Source: an uncultured Lachnospiraceae bacterium (GTDB taxonomy: Bacteria; Bacillota; Clostridia; Lachnospirales; Lachnospiraceae). From it: a stretch of 64,000 bases of DNA. The stretch covers positions 69,784-133,783 of the forward strand of contig CAJULG010000007.1 of assembly GCA_910587045.1 (NCBI GenBank). Direction: 5' to 3'. Positions 1 through 9,769 of this stretch are shown one piece after another; the first letter of the stretch is position 1; each line of letters starts with the position of its first letter. Below the pieces are notes generated by a model, which searched no databases, was not told the origin of the DNA, and saw nothing but the letters and a program-made list of their open reading frames with translations. The position numbers were made by a program, and so were the translations under genes.

Positions 1-1
1 C

Positions 2-1108
2 TATTATGAAATACGTCTGGAGAGCATTGGCGGGCTGGGAGCAAATCTCTGTGGCAAGATGCTTGGGGAGCTGGGACTGCAGTATCTTGGTCTGAACAGT
101 ACCAGCTTTTCCAGTTATGGCTCGGAAAAAACCGGAACCCCGGTAAAGGCATATATCCGTTACGGGTCGATGGAGGAAGAGATCCGGGTGCATTCTCCGG
201 TGACGCATCCGCATCTCCTGGGTATTTTTCATGAAGCCTTGTTAACGGATGAAAGCATTCTGGCAGGTTGTCAGAATGAAACACAGATTGTTCTGAATAC
301 AGAGCATGCACCCTGGGAGGCCGCTAAGCTGTATCGACAGATGTCAAATGTGGGGAAGGAGGATATGCGATCTGCCGGTCAGAGTAAAATTACAGGCAGA
401 CTGTGCTGTGTGCCGGCACAGAGGATCGCAATGGAAACCCACTCCCGGATCAATGTTGTTATGCTGGGAGCCATGGCAAGGGTTATGGGCTTTGTACCAT
501 TGGACACATTATATGATATCTGTGAAAAAACACTGGGGAAAAAATATCCTGAGGCGCTTGCTGCAAACTTGAAGGGAATTCAGAAGGGATATGAGGATGT
601 GATCGTGGAACCAATGCGGACACCGGAATCAACGACAATGGCGGACGCAGAGATCAATCAGAAATCATCGGAATGGGGATATGCCACAGCGCCGATCGGC
701 GGGATCAATCCCCGATATGGAAACAGCGTGATATCTGATCTGTCTCCCTCCAGGCAGGGATATATTCCCTTGTTTATTCAGGAGCGGTGCATTAATTGCG
801 GTCTGTGTGATTCCACCTGTCCGGATATGGTATTCCAGTTTCAGAAGGGAGAATATAAGGGAAAGGAAATGATGGTCAATAAGGGTCTGGATTATTACCA
901 TTGCAAGGGCTGTCTTCGCTGTGTAGCAGTCTGTCCGGTGCAGGCGCTGGTAGCCGGTTTAGAGGCAGAGCATTCCCGGAAGGAATGGTTTATTCCCAAT
1001 CAGGATCTGTTACGGAAACCGGATTATTACGAGAAGACAGGGCCGGATGGTTATGTTACCTCTGAGTCCTATCTGACGGAAAAGCGAATGGAAGGAGGTG
1101 AGGTCTGA
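2..1108 (+). CDS. 2-oxoacid:ferredoxin oxidoreductase, gamma domain fused to a ferredoxin (delta) domain; 5' end outside the window
   Basis: The frame is open to the first base of the window (YYEIRLESIGGLGAN precedes the first internal ATG at 59), so the true start lies upstream. The N-terminal part is a gamma-type domain (GGLGAN, then SYGSEKTGTPVKA), which in this family helps bind CoA. The C-terminal part carries two [4Fe-4S] motifs, CINCGLCDSTCP and CKGCLRCVAVCP, which would pass electrons to ferredoxin. The stop overlaps the next gene's ATG (TGATG), with a GGAGGTG ribosome binding site inside this gene, so the two are translationally coupled. The 2-oxoacid substrate (pyruvate, 2-ketoisovalerate or other) cannot be told from sequence. 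Cytoplasmic. Confidence 0.88.
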   Translation, partial: YYEIRLESIGGLGANLCGKMLGELGLQYLGLNSTSFSSYGSEKTGTPVKAYIRYGSMEEEIRVHSPVTHPHLLGIFHEALLTDESILAGCQNETQIVLNTEHAPWEAAKLYRQMSNVGKEDMRSAGQSKITGRLCCVPAQRIAMETHSRINVVMLGAMARVMGFVPLDTLYDICEKTLGKKYPEALAANLKGIQKGYEDVIVEPMRTPESTTMADAEINQKSSEWGYATAPIGGINPRYGNSVISDLSPSRQGYIPLFIQERCINCGLCDSTCPDMVFQFQKGEYKGKEMMVNKGLDYYHCKGCLRCVAVCPVQALVAGLEAEHSRKEWFIPNQDLLRKPDYYEKTGPDGYVTSESYLTEKRMEGGEV

Positions 1109-3297
1109 TGAAAGAACAGATCATGGAATATGCCAGCGGAAATGAAATAGCAGCTATAGCAGTCCGGCAGATCGGTTATGACCTGATGGGGTATTATCCG
1201 ATCACCCCATCCACACAGATCGCAGAGAATCTGGATCTTATGCGGGCGGAAGGAAGTACGGATCTGATCATGATCGCGGCAGAAGGAGAGCATAGTGCGG
1301 CAGGAATCTGTTATGGTGCATCCGTAGGAGGCGGCAGAGTCTTCAATGCCACCAGCGCCAATGGATTACTCTATGCCTTAGAACAGCTTCCGGTACAGTC
1401 TGGTACCCGGTACCCCATGGTAATGAACCTTGCATGCCGGACGGTGTCCGGCCCGCTTTCCATCAAGGGGGATCACAGTGATATTATGTATATGCTGAAT
1501 ACCGGATGGCTGATATTCTTTGCTCATACGGTGCAGGAGGTATACGATTTTAATATCATTGCCCTGCGGCTGGCAGAAATGGTACGTCTTCCGGCGGTGG
1601 TTGCCTTTGACGGGTTCTTTACCAGCCATCAGAAACGGAGATGCTATCGTTTTGCTGAAGATGCTGTGGTCAGAGACTTTCTTGGCGAAAAGAAGGATCC
1701 GTATCCGTTCTTTGATCTTGAGCATCCCATTACCGTAGGATCTTATATGAATGAGCCGGATCTGATCAATAACCGCTATCAGCTGCATCTGGCCATGGAG
1801 GAGGCGGGAAAGCGGATACCGGAGCTGTTCCGGTCGTATCAGACATTATCCGGCAGAGAATACAGGGAATGGGAGGGATATCAGCATGAGGATGCAGATA
1901 CCCTTCTGATCCTGCTTGGTTCTTCCTATGATACTGCACAGGCGGCGGTAGACCGGATGCGGCAGGAAGGTAAGCGGGTGGGTGTGCTTACCCTGCATAT
2001 TCTTCGGCCGTTTCCTGCAAAGGAACTGTATGAGGCATGTCGTCATGCAAATTATATTGTAGTGGCGGACCGGCAGGACAGTTATGGCGCCGGAGGCGGG
2101 AATCTGTCCCTGGAGATCCGGGCAGCCATGCAGAGATACGGAGGTACTGCAAGGATAAAAAGTATCGTATATGGTCTTGGCGGTAAGGATTTCTATGTTG
2201 AGGATGCGATTCACATGCTGGAATGGGCGGCGGAAGAAAACGAAGCGGACTTTTGCTATTACGGGGTGACATCGGGAAGTCAGGCGGAGCAGGTACAGGA
2301 GGAATTCTTTGCTCCTCTGACCAGGGAAAAGACCGATCTGGGAATTACGACAAAGACTCTGAATGCTACGACTGCCGTTCCAAAGAGACTGGCTCCCGGA
2401 CATGGGGCCTGCCCCGGCTGCGGCATTCCGGTGAATCTGAACCTGCTTCTGCGGGTGATCGAGGATCCGGTGGTTCTTTTATTCCAGACCGGCTGCGGTA
2501 TGATCGTAACAACACCTTATCCCAAAACCGGTTTCAAGGTTCCGTATCTTCATAATCTGTTTCAGAATGGAGCCGCCACCCTAAGCGGACTGGCAGAAAT
2601 CTGTTACCGGAAGCAGCGCAAGGGAGAGCTCCCTCATGGAGACATTCTGTTTATCATGGTAAGCGGGGATGGCGGTATGGATATCGGTATGGGTTCCGCC
2701 ATTGGAACTGCCCTCCGGGGGCATCGTCTTCTGTTATTTGAATATGATAACGGAGGATATATGAATACCGGGTATCAGTTGTCCTATTCCACACCGAAGG
2801 GGGCAAGAAGCGCTACCTCTCATGTGGGAGAACGACAGTATGGAAAGACATTTTTTCATAAGGACATGCCTCAGATCATGGCAGCGGCCAATATTCCTTA
2901 TGTGGCAACGGTAGCGGAATCCAATCCGGCGGACTTTATGAAGAAAGCGGAAAAGGCGGCGGAATATGCAAAGGAATACGGAGTTGCGTATGTAAAAGCC
3001 CTGTCAGCCTGTCCGCTGAACTGGAATGATAAGCCGGCAACGGAGCGGAGTGTGATAGGCGCGGCCGTGGACTCCTGTTTCTTTCCTTTATATGAGGTGG
3101 AGTGCGGGAAGACCCGCTTAAGCTATGATCCGGAACAAAGCGGTAAGAAGATACCGATCATAGACTGGCTTACCATGATGGGACGGACAAAGCATCTGGG
3201 AAAAGAGGAATACAAAGACATTGTAGAAGAATTACAGATGGAGGTGGATCGGAGATTCCGGAGTATTAAGGAAAAATCAGAGCATCCGTTTTTGTAA
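1108..3297 (+). CDS. 2-oxoacid:ferredoxin oxidoreductase, fused alpha-beta subunits
   Basis: At 729 residues this is an alpha subunit (YYPITPSTQIAE motif near residue 32, then the transketolase C-terminal-like region) followed by a beta subunit from about residue 430. The beta part has the CPGCG motif and a thiamine pyrophosphate signature GDGGMDIGMGSAIG ending in an N-N/G-Y-M-N-T-G segment. With the preceding gamma-delta protein it forms a complete enzyme that oxidatively decarboxylates a 2-oxoacid to an acyl-CoA and reduces ferredoxin. Archaeal enzymes usually have four separate subunits and clostridial pyruvate enzymes one chain; here there are two chains. The short gap before rubrerythrin may mean read-through. 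Confidence 0.9.
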   Translation: MKEQIMEYASGNEIAAIAVRQIGYDLMGYYPITPSTQIAENLDLMRAEGSTDLIMIAAEGEHSAAGICYGASVGGGRVFNATSANGLLYALEQLPVQSGTRYPMVMNLACRTVSGPLSIKGDHSDIMYMLNTGWLIFFAHTVQEVYDFNIIALRLAEMVRLPAVVAFDGFFTSHQKRRCYRFAEDAVVRDFLGEKKDPYPFFDLEHPITVGSYMNEPDLINNRYQLHLAMEEAGKRIPELFRSYQTLSGREYREWEGYQHEDADTLLILLGSSYDTAQAAVDRMRQEGKRVGVLTLHILRPFPAKELYEACRHANYIVVADRQDSYGAGGGNLSLEIRAAMQRYGGTARIKSIVYGLGGKDFYVEDAIHMLEWAAEENEADFCYYGVTSGSQAEQVQEEFFAPLTREKTDLGITTKTLNATTAVPKRLAPGHGACPGCGIPVNLNLLLRVIEDPVVLLFQTGCGMIVTTPYPKTGFKVPYLHNLFQNGAATLSGLAEICYRKQRKGELPHGDILFIMVSGDGGMDIGMGSAIGTALRGHRLLLFEYDNGGYMNTGYQLSYSTPKGARSATSHVGERQYGKTFFHKDMPQIMAAANIPYVATVAESNPADFMKKAEKAAEYAKEYGVAYVKALSACPLNWNDKPATERSVIGAAVDSCFFPLYEVECGKTRLSYDPEQSGKKIPIIDWLTMMGRTKHLGKEEYKDIVEELQMEVDRRFRSIKEKSEHPFL

Positions 3298-3361
3298 AAG
3301 AGAATAAAATCCGGAAAAATCCGGAAGAATGATAATAATGAATCAGAAGGGAGTTAATAGT

Positions 3362-3967
3362 ATGGCAGTTGATTTCAAGAACAGTGAGACAAAGGATAAC
3401 TTAATGCGTGCATTTGCAGGAGAAAGTCAGGCAAGAATGCGGTATACACTGGGGGCACAGGAGGCGAAAAAGCAGAAACAGCAGGCCATTGCCCAGGTAT
3501 TTATCTATACTGCAAACCAGGAAAAGGAGCATGCAGAAATCTTCTATAAGCACCTGAGTGAGCTGGGAGGCGAGACAATTCATATTGATGGCGGCTATCC
3601 GGTGGATATCACGAATGATCTGGCAAAGCTCCTCCGTATGGCGCAGCACAACGAATATGAGGAGCATGATGATGTTTACCAGCGGTTTGGCGATAAAGCG
3701 AAAGAGGAGGGATTTCTTAAAGTGGCAGCCTCCTTTCATATGATCGCCGAGATTGAAAAGTATCACGGAGACCGGTTTGGAAGGTTTGCAGAATGGCTGG
3801 AGCAGAATAAGCTTCATGTTTCAGATGTTAAGACCGGATGGATCTGTCTGAACTGCGGTTATATCTATGAAGGAGAAGCAGCACCGGAAAAATGTCCGGT
3901 ATGTGATCATGATAAGGGATATTTTATCCGGCTGGAGTTATCACCGTTTGCAGAAAAACAGGTATAA
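3362..3967 (+). CDS. rbr: rubrerythrin
   Basis: A 201-residue non-haem di-iron peroxidase that protects anaerobes from hydrogen peroxide, taking electrons through its own rubredoxin-like tail. The ferritin-like four-helix part has E21 (ESQARMRY), E54-x-x-H57 (EKEH) and E130 with H135 (EKYH). The tail has the iron-binding cysteines C162-x-x-C165 and C178-x-x-C181. The ATG at 3362 is chosen because GGGAG lies about eight bases upstream and the product then begins like other rubrerythrins (MAVDFKNSET). An upstream in-frame ATG at 3329 has a poorer site. It lies behind the ferredoxin-dependent oxidoreductase and ahead of a strong terminator. Confidence 0.95.
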   Translation: MAVDFKNSETKDNLMRAFAGESQARMRYTLGAQEAKKQKQQAIAQVFIYTANQEKEHAEIFYKHLSELGGETIHIDGGYPVDITNDLAKLLRMAQHNEYEEHDDVYQRFGDKAKEEGFLKVAASFHMIAEIEKYHGDRFGRFAEWLEQNKLHVSDVKTGWICLNCGYIYEGEAAPEKCPVCDHDKGYFIRLELSPFAEKQV

Positions 3968-3976
3968 TGCATTAAT

Positions 3977-4019
3977 AAAAGGGAAGGGATGCCGGTAGTC
4001 CGGCATCCCTTCCCTTTTT
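3977..4019. terminator. strong, probably bidirectional intrinsic terminator
   Basis: A perfect 19-bp stem (AAAAGGGAAGGGATGCCGG and its complement) with a TAGT loop, flanked by A and T tracts. It sits between the convergent rubrerythrin and aldolase-like genes and can serve both strands. Confidence 0.93.
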
Positions 4020-4035
4020 AAAAGAGGGTATCACA

Positions 4036-5013
4036 TTAATAATTTTCCAGCAGGGACTTATAGAATTCGCAGTAATCCTTCCGGTTCTCAGCAGTAAATG
4101 ACATGGCCTCCCTTGGATGGCGGTTCAACTGTCCGGTAAACATATACTGGAGGTCATAGCCCCATACCACACCGTCTTCCTTTAACGGTATCATATACTT
4201 CTCAATAAAGGTGAGAAGACTGTACAGGCTGTATTTCGGGTTCTTTAAGAAGCCAAGCAACAGTTCCATGGCACAGTTGCCGGCCCCCCGGCCCATTCCC
4301 TGTGCGGTAGCGTCCAGATAGGAGACGCCATAGGAAAGGGTTTCAATGGTATTGGCAAAGGCCAGATTCTGATTGTTATGCGCATGAAAGCCCACCTGTT
4401 TGCCGGATTTCTCTGCATATTCCAGATAAGTCTTTGCCAGGGCAGAGGCGCTTTCCGGGTAAAGAGAACCATAGCTGTCTACCAGATAGATCACATCGAC
4501 ACTGGAATCTGTCAGCATATCCAGGGCTTCCTCTACCTGATTTAAGCTGGCCTGGGAGATGGCCATGATATTACAGGTCGTTTCATAACCAAGCTCATGA
4601 AAGTATTCGATCATTTCGATGGCGGCAGGGATCTGATGAATATAGCAGGCAACCCGGACCATATCGATCACGCTTTCGCTTCTTGGCAGGAAATCTGTTT
4701 TAAAGTCGCATCTTCCTACGTCTGCCATAACAGCAATCTTCATATCTGAGATATTGTCACCCACAATGGCACGGATATCCTCCTCATTGCAGAATTTCCA
4801 CTTGCCAAAATCACTTTCCTTAAACAGATTTTTACTGGCTTTATAACCGAATTCCATATAATCAATACCACTTCGGATATTGGTTTTATACAGTTCGCGG
4901 ACAAATTCATCCGTAAACATGAAGTTGTTGCAAAGTCCGCCGTCCCGGATCGTAGCGTCAAGCACCTTGATATCCGGTCGCACGCCCATTAGATTTCCTT
5001 TTCTTGCTTCCAT
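4036..5013 (-). CDS. aldolase/HMG-CoA lyase-like DRE-TIM metallolyase
   Basis: A 325-residue TIM-barrel protein of the HMGL-like family. The metal-binding DATIRDGG near the N terminus, the HAHNN motif and GMGRGAGN are the family landmarks and resemble 4-hydroxy-2-oxovalerate aldolases and isopropylmalate/homocitrate synthases. At 325 residues it is the size of the aldolases and lacks the regulatory domain of the synthases. The start at 5013 is chosen because AGGAG lies seven bases upstream; the longer frame from 5031 would place its ATG upstream of that site. It stands alone between a shared terminator and the ABC permease operon, so substrate and pathway are unknown. Confidence 0.8.
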   Translation of the reverse strand: MEARKGNLMGVRPDIKVLDATIRDGGLCNNFMFTDEFVRELYKTNIRSGIDYMEFGYKASKNLFKESDFGKWKFCNEEDIRAIVGDNISDMKIAVMADVGRCDFKTDFLPRSESVIDMVRVACYIHQIPAAIEMIEYFHELGYETTCNIMAISQASLNQVEEALDMLTDSSVDVIYLVDSYGSLYPESASALAKTYLEYAEKSGKQVGFHAHNNQNLAFANTIETLSYGVSYLDATAQGMGRGAGNCAMELLLGFLKNPKYSLYSLLTFIEKYMIPLKEDGVVWGYDLQYMFTGQLNRHPREAMSFTAENRKDYCEFYKSLLENY

Positions 5014-5136
5014 TTTCATTCTCCTGTGCATTTCATTCTATTGGTTTTGCATTCTATTCTGCCTCAATACTTTACTGCGCTAAAGCAATGAAGCGACATA
5101 ACGTATTGTAGCACCAGGAAAACCATTTGTCAAATC

Positions 5137-7536
5137 CTAATTTGACCATTTGCGTGTTATTCTTTTTGTTTTATCCGTTCCCAACAGATATACCAGGATT
5201 CCGATACCTCCTGCGGCAGCCAGCAGATATCCGCTACAGATCAGCAGTCCATGCTCCTTCCGGACAAAGCAGGATATTTCATACAGCGGCAGGAAGGAAA
5301 ACCAGACCGCAGGGGTGAGCCCCATTGCGTTCAGTACCAGCGGGATCAGCAGAATCAGGCTGCTGACAGATAATGCCGGAAGGTGTATGCGTAACTGATC
5401 GGACAAGAATAATGTGATCAATGCCATGGCGATCAGTACAAGAGACTGGACCAGCATTCCGATGACCAGCCAGAGGATGACCGGGACAGTAAGGCCGGTT
5501 TCCAGGTAGGCAGGAATGGTTTTTAGCAAAGCCAGGCCTCCGCACAGCGGATAGGTATGGTTGATCTGTATCATCCGGCAGATCCAGGGTACCACACTGA
5601 TAAGAAAAGCATAGATCATGCTGATCAGTACCTTGCTGCGTTTCACCTGAACGCGTCCGAGAAAGGATGCAGATAGCAGATGCCAGGATTGTTTCTGATG
5701 CTCCATGGCCATTCCGTTGCTGAAGCCAAGCAGGATGCAGAGTGTCAGAAGGATCAGGTTGATCAGGGAATCTGCTTCATTCACATCGAACAGATACAGC
5801 CAGCCGGTATCATAGACAAAGGAACCGCCTGCCTCCCGGACAGCGTCGTATTGCGACAGAACCCGTTGAAAGGCAGGATAGAACGCAAGCGTATCGTAGT
5901 ATGGAAGTTTCATGGAATCTCCTGCGTCCGCACTGATCTCACTGGAGGCGATCATGGAATCAATCCGTTCTATCTGGGAAAATGCAGTATCATACAGTTC
6001 CTTTTCTGCATTTATCAGCTCTGTTTTCTCACGGGTAAGAGGGCCTTCCAGCTGCAGCATGATATTCTGGTAATAAGTCTCTGCCGGCGTCAGATCATAT
6101 TGAGTGGAAAAGCAGCGCCATGCGATCAGCACAGAAAAGGCCAGCAAAACAATACATCCCCTGTTCATGATAAGGAGCTTGTAAGCCTCATGACGAGCCA
6201 GAGAGCTATGGGGACGGAAGGAAAACAGGACGGGGAATCGCAGCTTCCTTACTTCCCAGTTTCGGCAGCGGATAAATGCCATCACAGTCGCAGCAGTTAA
6301 GACCGCCAGATACAGCAGCAGAACCACAAGGGCAGCCGCCAGCCTGGATACGGGGTATCCAAAGAAATTCAGATTCAGGTATTCGCAATAGAGATGATCG
6401 GTATTCATAAGTCCCGCAGGATTCAGATATTTCAGCCAGTTCAGGGAAGAATAGGGAGGGATCAGCCAATACAGCAGCAGGCATGTCATGATGCAGCCGC
6501 AGCAGACCAGGTATGGCAGAAAGCTATGCTTCGACAGAATGGATAGAAAGACGATCCAGGTACCGGTCAGGAACAGGATCCATGCCTTTGTCAGGACGCA
6601 GAGCAGGATATAGGTCAGGAAATTAACGGAAAGGCTGCTTTCCATCAGAGGTGCTGCTGACTGGATACTGGAGAGCAGATTCCCGGTTCCTGTCGTAACT
6701 GAAAAATACAGCAGATTCAGTCCATACATCAGGAAGGTTATGATCAGAACAGAAATACAAAGTGCCAGCAGTCTGGCGGCAATGCTATGACCCCGACCCA
6801 GGACTGTTGTTCTGGTAATGTGAAACAATCCCTTTTCCTTTTCTTCACAGATCAGTCCTCCTGCCACGATCAGGACAGCCAGAATCAGCAGGACATCTGT
6901 AATGCTGTTTTGAGAAGCGGATACGATTCCTTTTGAAGGACGGAATTCAATACGGGTATTGGAAAGACCGGCATAATCTTCCGCACTTTTTTTTATGTTA
7001 CGGCTGGAGAAGCTGTTTTCATCCCCCGCAAAGATAGAAATACTGCCTAAGCTGTCCTTTTGCTCCTGGATACCGGACAGATAATCGGAATAAGAAGCAA
7101 CCTTTGTAATTTCCTCATAAATTTCTGAAATGAGTGACGTTTCCTGTTCCAGGGATCCGGTATAGATCAGGTAGCTTCCTTCTGTAAAGGCATCCCGATA
7201 TTCCTCCAGAATACCGGGGTGGGCTGCCTGCTCCTGTCTGGCAAGCTGATCTCCCATATCAGTTCCCCAGGACTGATAGGCAAGGATATCCCGGACCAGG
7301 CAGATATTCTGAATGGTATCATATAAGCGTTCTACATATTCCAGCTTCTCTGTTTCTGTCATGCCTGCCAGATCTGCCTGAATATCCCGATAGGCGGACA
7401 ATTCCGGACGATTTCCATCTGAAAGATTTGTATACCACAGCAGGAAGAGATTCAGGATCAGAAGCAGGAGAACGGAGATCAGCGTGCTTCGCTTCTTCCA
7501 GATTTTAGCCAGTTCAAATAATATAAGCCGGATCAT
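5137..7536 (-). CDS. ABC-2 type transporter permease (large, two-module)
   Basis: A 799-residue integral membrane protein. It starts with a positively charged N terminus and a first TM helix (KKRSTLISVLLLLILNLFLL), a long extracytoplasmic segment (about residues 40-210), a block of TM helices, then a second charged N-terminus-like segment (ARHEAYKLLIMNRGCIVLL) with another extracellular loop and TM block, as if two ABC-2 half-modules were fused. Its ATG overlaps the ATPase stop by four bases with GGAGGTG just ahead, so the pair is translationally coupled. With the lipoprotein and two-component genes it resembles systems that export or resist membrane-active compounds, but the substrate is unknown. 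Confidence 0.85.
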   Translation of the reverse strand: MIRLILFELAKIWKKRSTLISVLLLLILNLFLLWYTNLSDGNRPELSAYRDIQADLAGMTETEKLEYVERLYDTIQNICLVRDILAYQSWGTDMGDQLARQEQAAHPGILEEYRDAFTEGSYLIYTGSLEQETSLISEIYEEITKVASYSDYLSGIQEQKDSLGSISIFAGDENSFSSRNIKKSAEDYAGLSNTRIEFRPSKGIVSASQNSITDVLLILAVLIVAGGLICEEKEKGLFHITRTTVLGRGHSIAARLLALCISVLIITFLMYGLNLLYFSVTTGTGNLLSSIQSAAPLMESSLSVNFLTYILLCVLTKAWILFLTGTWIVFLSILSKHSFLPYLVCCGCIMTCLLLYWLIPPYSSLNWLKYLNPAGLMNTDHLYCEYLNLNFFGYPVSRLAAALVVLLLYLAVLTAATVMAFIRCRNWEVRKLRFPVLFSFRPHSSLARHEAYKLLIMNRGCIVLLAFSVLIAWRCFSTQYDLTPAETYYQNIMLQLEGPLTREKTELINAEKELYDTAFSQIERIDSMIASSEISADAGDSMKLPYYDTLAFYPAFQRVLSQYDAVREAGGSFVYDTGWLYLFDVNEADSLINLILLTLCILLGFSNGMAMEHQKQSWHLLSASFLGRVQVKRSKVLISMIYAFLISVVPWICRMIQINHTYPLCGGLALLKTIPAYLETGLTVPVILWLVIGMLVQSLVLIAMALITLFLSDQLRIHLPALSVSSLILLIPLVLNAMGLTPAVWFSFLPLYEISCFVRKEHGLLICSGYLLAAAGGIGILVYLLGTDKTKRITRKWSN

Positions 7537-8255
7537 GATGCATCACCTCCGAATATCTGCATATATACGTCTTCCAGATCCTCGACATCGCCATAGTGTT
7601 GGCAGAGATTGGTTACCGTGTCCTGTGCGATCAGCGCTCCGGCCTTCAGGATGATGATCTGCGTTGCGATGGACTGGATATCTGAAACCACATGAGTAGC
7701 CAGGAGAATGATCTTTCCCTCTGACAATTCCTGGATTTTTTCCCGGATACGGATCCGTTCCTTCGGATCCAGTCCGGTGGTCGGCTCATCCATGATAAGC
7801 AGCTGCGGATCTCCCATAAGTGCCTGGGCGATCAGAAGACGCTGCTTCATACCGCCGGAGTAGGTACCGATCTTCTGGTCTAATACCGGCAGGAGGTTTA
7901 CATGCCCTGCCACCCGGTCGATCTCTTCCGGCTGCTCCTTTTTTGAAATATTCTTTAATGTAGCCATATAGCTCAGGAAACGTCTGCCGGTAAAGCTTTC
8001 ATAAAGCCCCTGCTGCTGGGGTGCATATCCCAGCAGCTTCCGGTATTCCCTGCCCAGTGTTCGGATCTCTGTATCATTCCAGTACAGCGTTCCACTGTCC
8101 GGAAGCAGATTATCGGAAATAATATTCATCAGGGTGGATTTCCCTGCACCGTTTGGACCCAGTAATCCATAGATTCCGTTGGAGAGTGACAGGGAGAGGG
8201 GTTGCAGTGCAGTCTTATCACCGTACTGTTTTGAAATATTTCTGATCTCCAGCAT
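7533..8255 (-). CDS. ABC transporter ATP-binding protein
   Basis: A 240-residue ATPase with Walker A GPNGAGKST (33-41), Q-loop region YAPQQQGLYE, signature YSGGMKQ (132-138), Walker B LLIMDEP (152-158) and a D-loop GLDP. It powers the adjacent ABC-2 permease. It follows the lipoprotein gene by only four bases with a GGGGGAGTG ribosome binding site, so both belong to one minus-strand operon. The sequence is closest in style to single-domain ATPases of ABC-2 exporters (CcmA/NatA type). Confidence 0.93.
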   Translation of the reverse strand: MLEIRNISKQYGDKTALQPLSLSLSNGIYGLLGPNGAGKSTLMNIISDNLLPDSGTLYWNDTEIRTLGREYRKLLGYAPQQQGLYESFTGRRFLSYMATLKNISKKEQPEEIDRVAGHVNLLPVLDQKIGTYSGGMKQRLLIAQALMGDPQLLIMDEPTTGLDPKERIRIREKIQELSEGKIILLATHVVSDIQSIATQIIILKAGALIAQDTVTNLCQHYGDVEDLEDVYMQIFGGDAS

Positions 8256-8259
8256 TGTA

Positions 8260-9663
8260 TCACTCCCCCTTCTCGATCATGGTGATCGGACGATAGTTGG
8301 CTTTGCCGGTATAGAGATCCTGCTTCGCGATCAGAGCGAATTTATACTGTGTGATCTCATAGCTTTCATCTTCATGTGGAATTGCTTCATAGTCATAGAC
8401 GACCAGAAAATCATCCTTCCGCTCTCCGTGGAATTCCAGAGGCCAGCCGAGAGACAGGTTCTGGAGCCTGCTGTCGCTGACCGTTCCGTCTGTCCGGTTT
8501 ACGAAGTGCATGACAGAATGGGAATCCCATCCGGTACAAAGCAGGACATCTGCAAAGCAGTATTGAATATAGTTTTCCTTTAGATCAGCAAGGACACTGA
8601 CCTCACCGGTGATCAGATCGATCTGTCGGACGCAGTCCTCGCCTTCTATGGAGGCATACAGCATATGACCCTGCTGCACATAGGAATTCAGCGGATCATT
8701 TGGCAGGGAATATACGGTCTGAATGGAATGATCGGTCAGGTTCAGAATTGCAATTTCAGTTTTGGAATGATTGTACGCATCTATGTAGGCATCATCATCC
8801 AGGATTTCATCCGTTGACAGTTCGTGGTCAAAGACGATCCGGTTCAGAACGAGAGAGGAATCAAAGCAGCCCAGAATATCCCACTGTGTATCACCCTCCG
8901 TGGGATCAAACTCATATATGATTTCCGTCTTCCAGTCAGAAGGAGAAAGGCGCACCAGCTTACGTTCCGAAGCGGTACGGCGGGTGGCCGTATGATTCAG
9001 CTGTTCCGTGGAAAGCTTCTTGGTCACAAGGTATATACCGGTGTCATCACCAAGAATGATATTGGACTCCGTTGTCAGACCTGCTTCAAATTCATATACT
9101 TTCTCCCTGCCTGTTCCATCCAGATTCATACGGTACAGTGTGCTGGCCTGCTCCGGTGCAGGGGAGCCGGAAGGGTCTGACATCATTTGCATGGTAATAG
9201 AACCGCTGTCATCATATTCTGCGCTTAAGAGATAAAGTGAATCATTATATAAGAACAGGCGGCAAGCATAGGCAATTTCGTCCATCGGAAAGACAGCAGC
9301 GCAGTCCCTCGTATCATGATTACAGCTGGAATTGCTGCATAGATAGATCTCCTGTTGCGTTTCGAAATCCATATACATAAGCCGGAACGCGCCCGAACCG
9401 TCCTTCAGTGGCGTTTCACTGTCAAGTAGATAATAACGTCCATTTTCATTGACGCAATCGGCATACAGGTCATCGTACAGCGGTCGCAGGGAACCGGTCT
9501 CCGGCAGCCCCGCTTCGCTGTTCAGGGCTTCCGCCGGTATATCGGTAACGTTTAATCCGCCTGTGTTCTCCTGATTCATATCGGGTTCGTTGGCCTGGCA
9601 TCCGGTCAGCCCCATAAGGATTGCGGATGTCAAAATGGTAGCAATACATATTCTGGTCTTCAT
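8260..9663 (-). CDS. beta-propeller-like lipoprotein
   Basis: A 467-residue protein with a lipoprotein signal peptide (MKTRICIATILTSAILMGLTGC, lipobox LTGC), so it should be anchored to the outer face of the membrane. The remainder holds repeated segments such as FRLMYMDFETQQEIYLCSNSSC, LYRMNLDG and RQIDLITGEV, typical of DUF5050/WD40-like propellers that bind ligands or partner proteins. The start at 9663 fits the signal peptide; GGAGG lies ten bases upstream. It is first in the operon with the ABC ATPase and permease and is probably their accessory or sensing component. Confidence 0.75.
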   Translation of the reverse strand: MKTRICIATILTSAILMGLTGCQANEPDMNQENTGGLNVTDIPAEALNSEAGLPETGSLRPLYDDLYADCVNENGRYYLLDSETPLKDGSGAFRLMYMDFETQQEIYLCSNSSCNHDTRDCAAVFPMDEIAYACRLFLYNDSLYLLSAEYDDSGSITMQMMSDPSGSPAPEQASTLYRMNLDGTGREKVYEFEAGLTTESNIILGDDTGIYLVTKKLSTEQLNHTATRRTASERKLVRLSPSDWKTEIIYEFDPTEGDTQWDILGCFDSSLVLNRIVFDHELSTDEILDDDAYIDAYNHSKTEIAILNLTDHSIQTVYSLPNDPLNSYVQQGHMLYASIEGEDCVRQIDLITGEVSVLADLKENYIQYCFADVLLCTGWDSHSVMHFVNRTDGTVSDSRLQNLSLGWPLEFHGERKDDFLVVYDYEAIPHEDESYEITQYKFALIAKQDLYTGKANYRPITMIEKGE

Positions 9664-9769
9664 AACATAACGTCCTCCTTTTTCCCGGATCATGCTTCAG
9701 GCAGCGATCCGGAGATTTCATGCTTTGTACGGAGCGTGGCAGCCATGCTCCGATACCTGATGATAGGAT

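Noticed and set aside
9731..9751. Nine-base-pair hairpin between the kinase and lipoprotein genes
   Set aside because: As a terminator it lacks a T tract on either strand and lies downstream of a good promoter, so it is only a leader hairpin.
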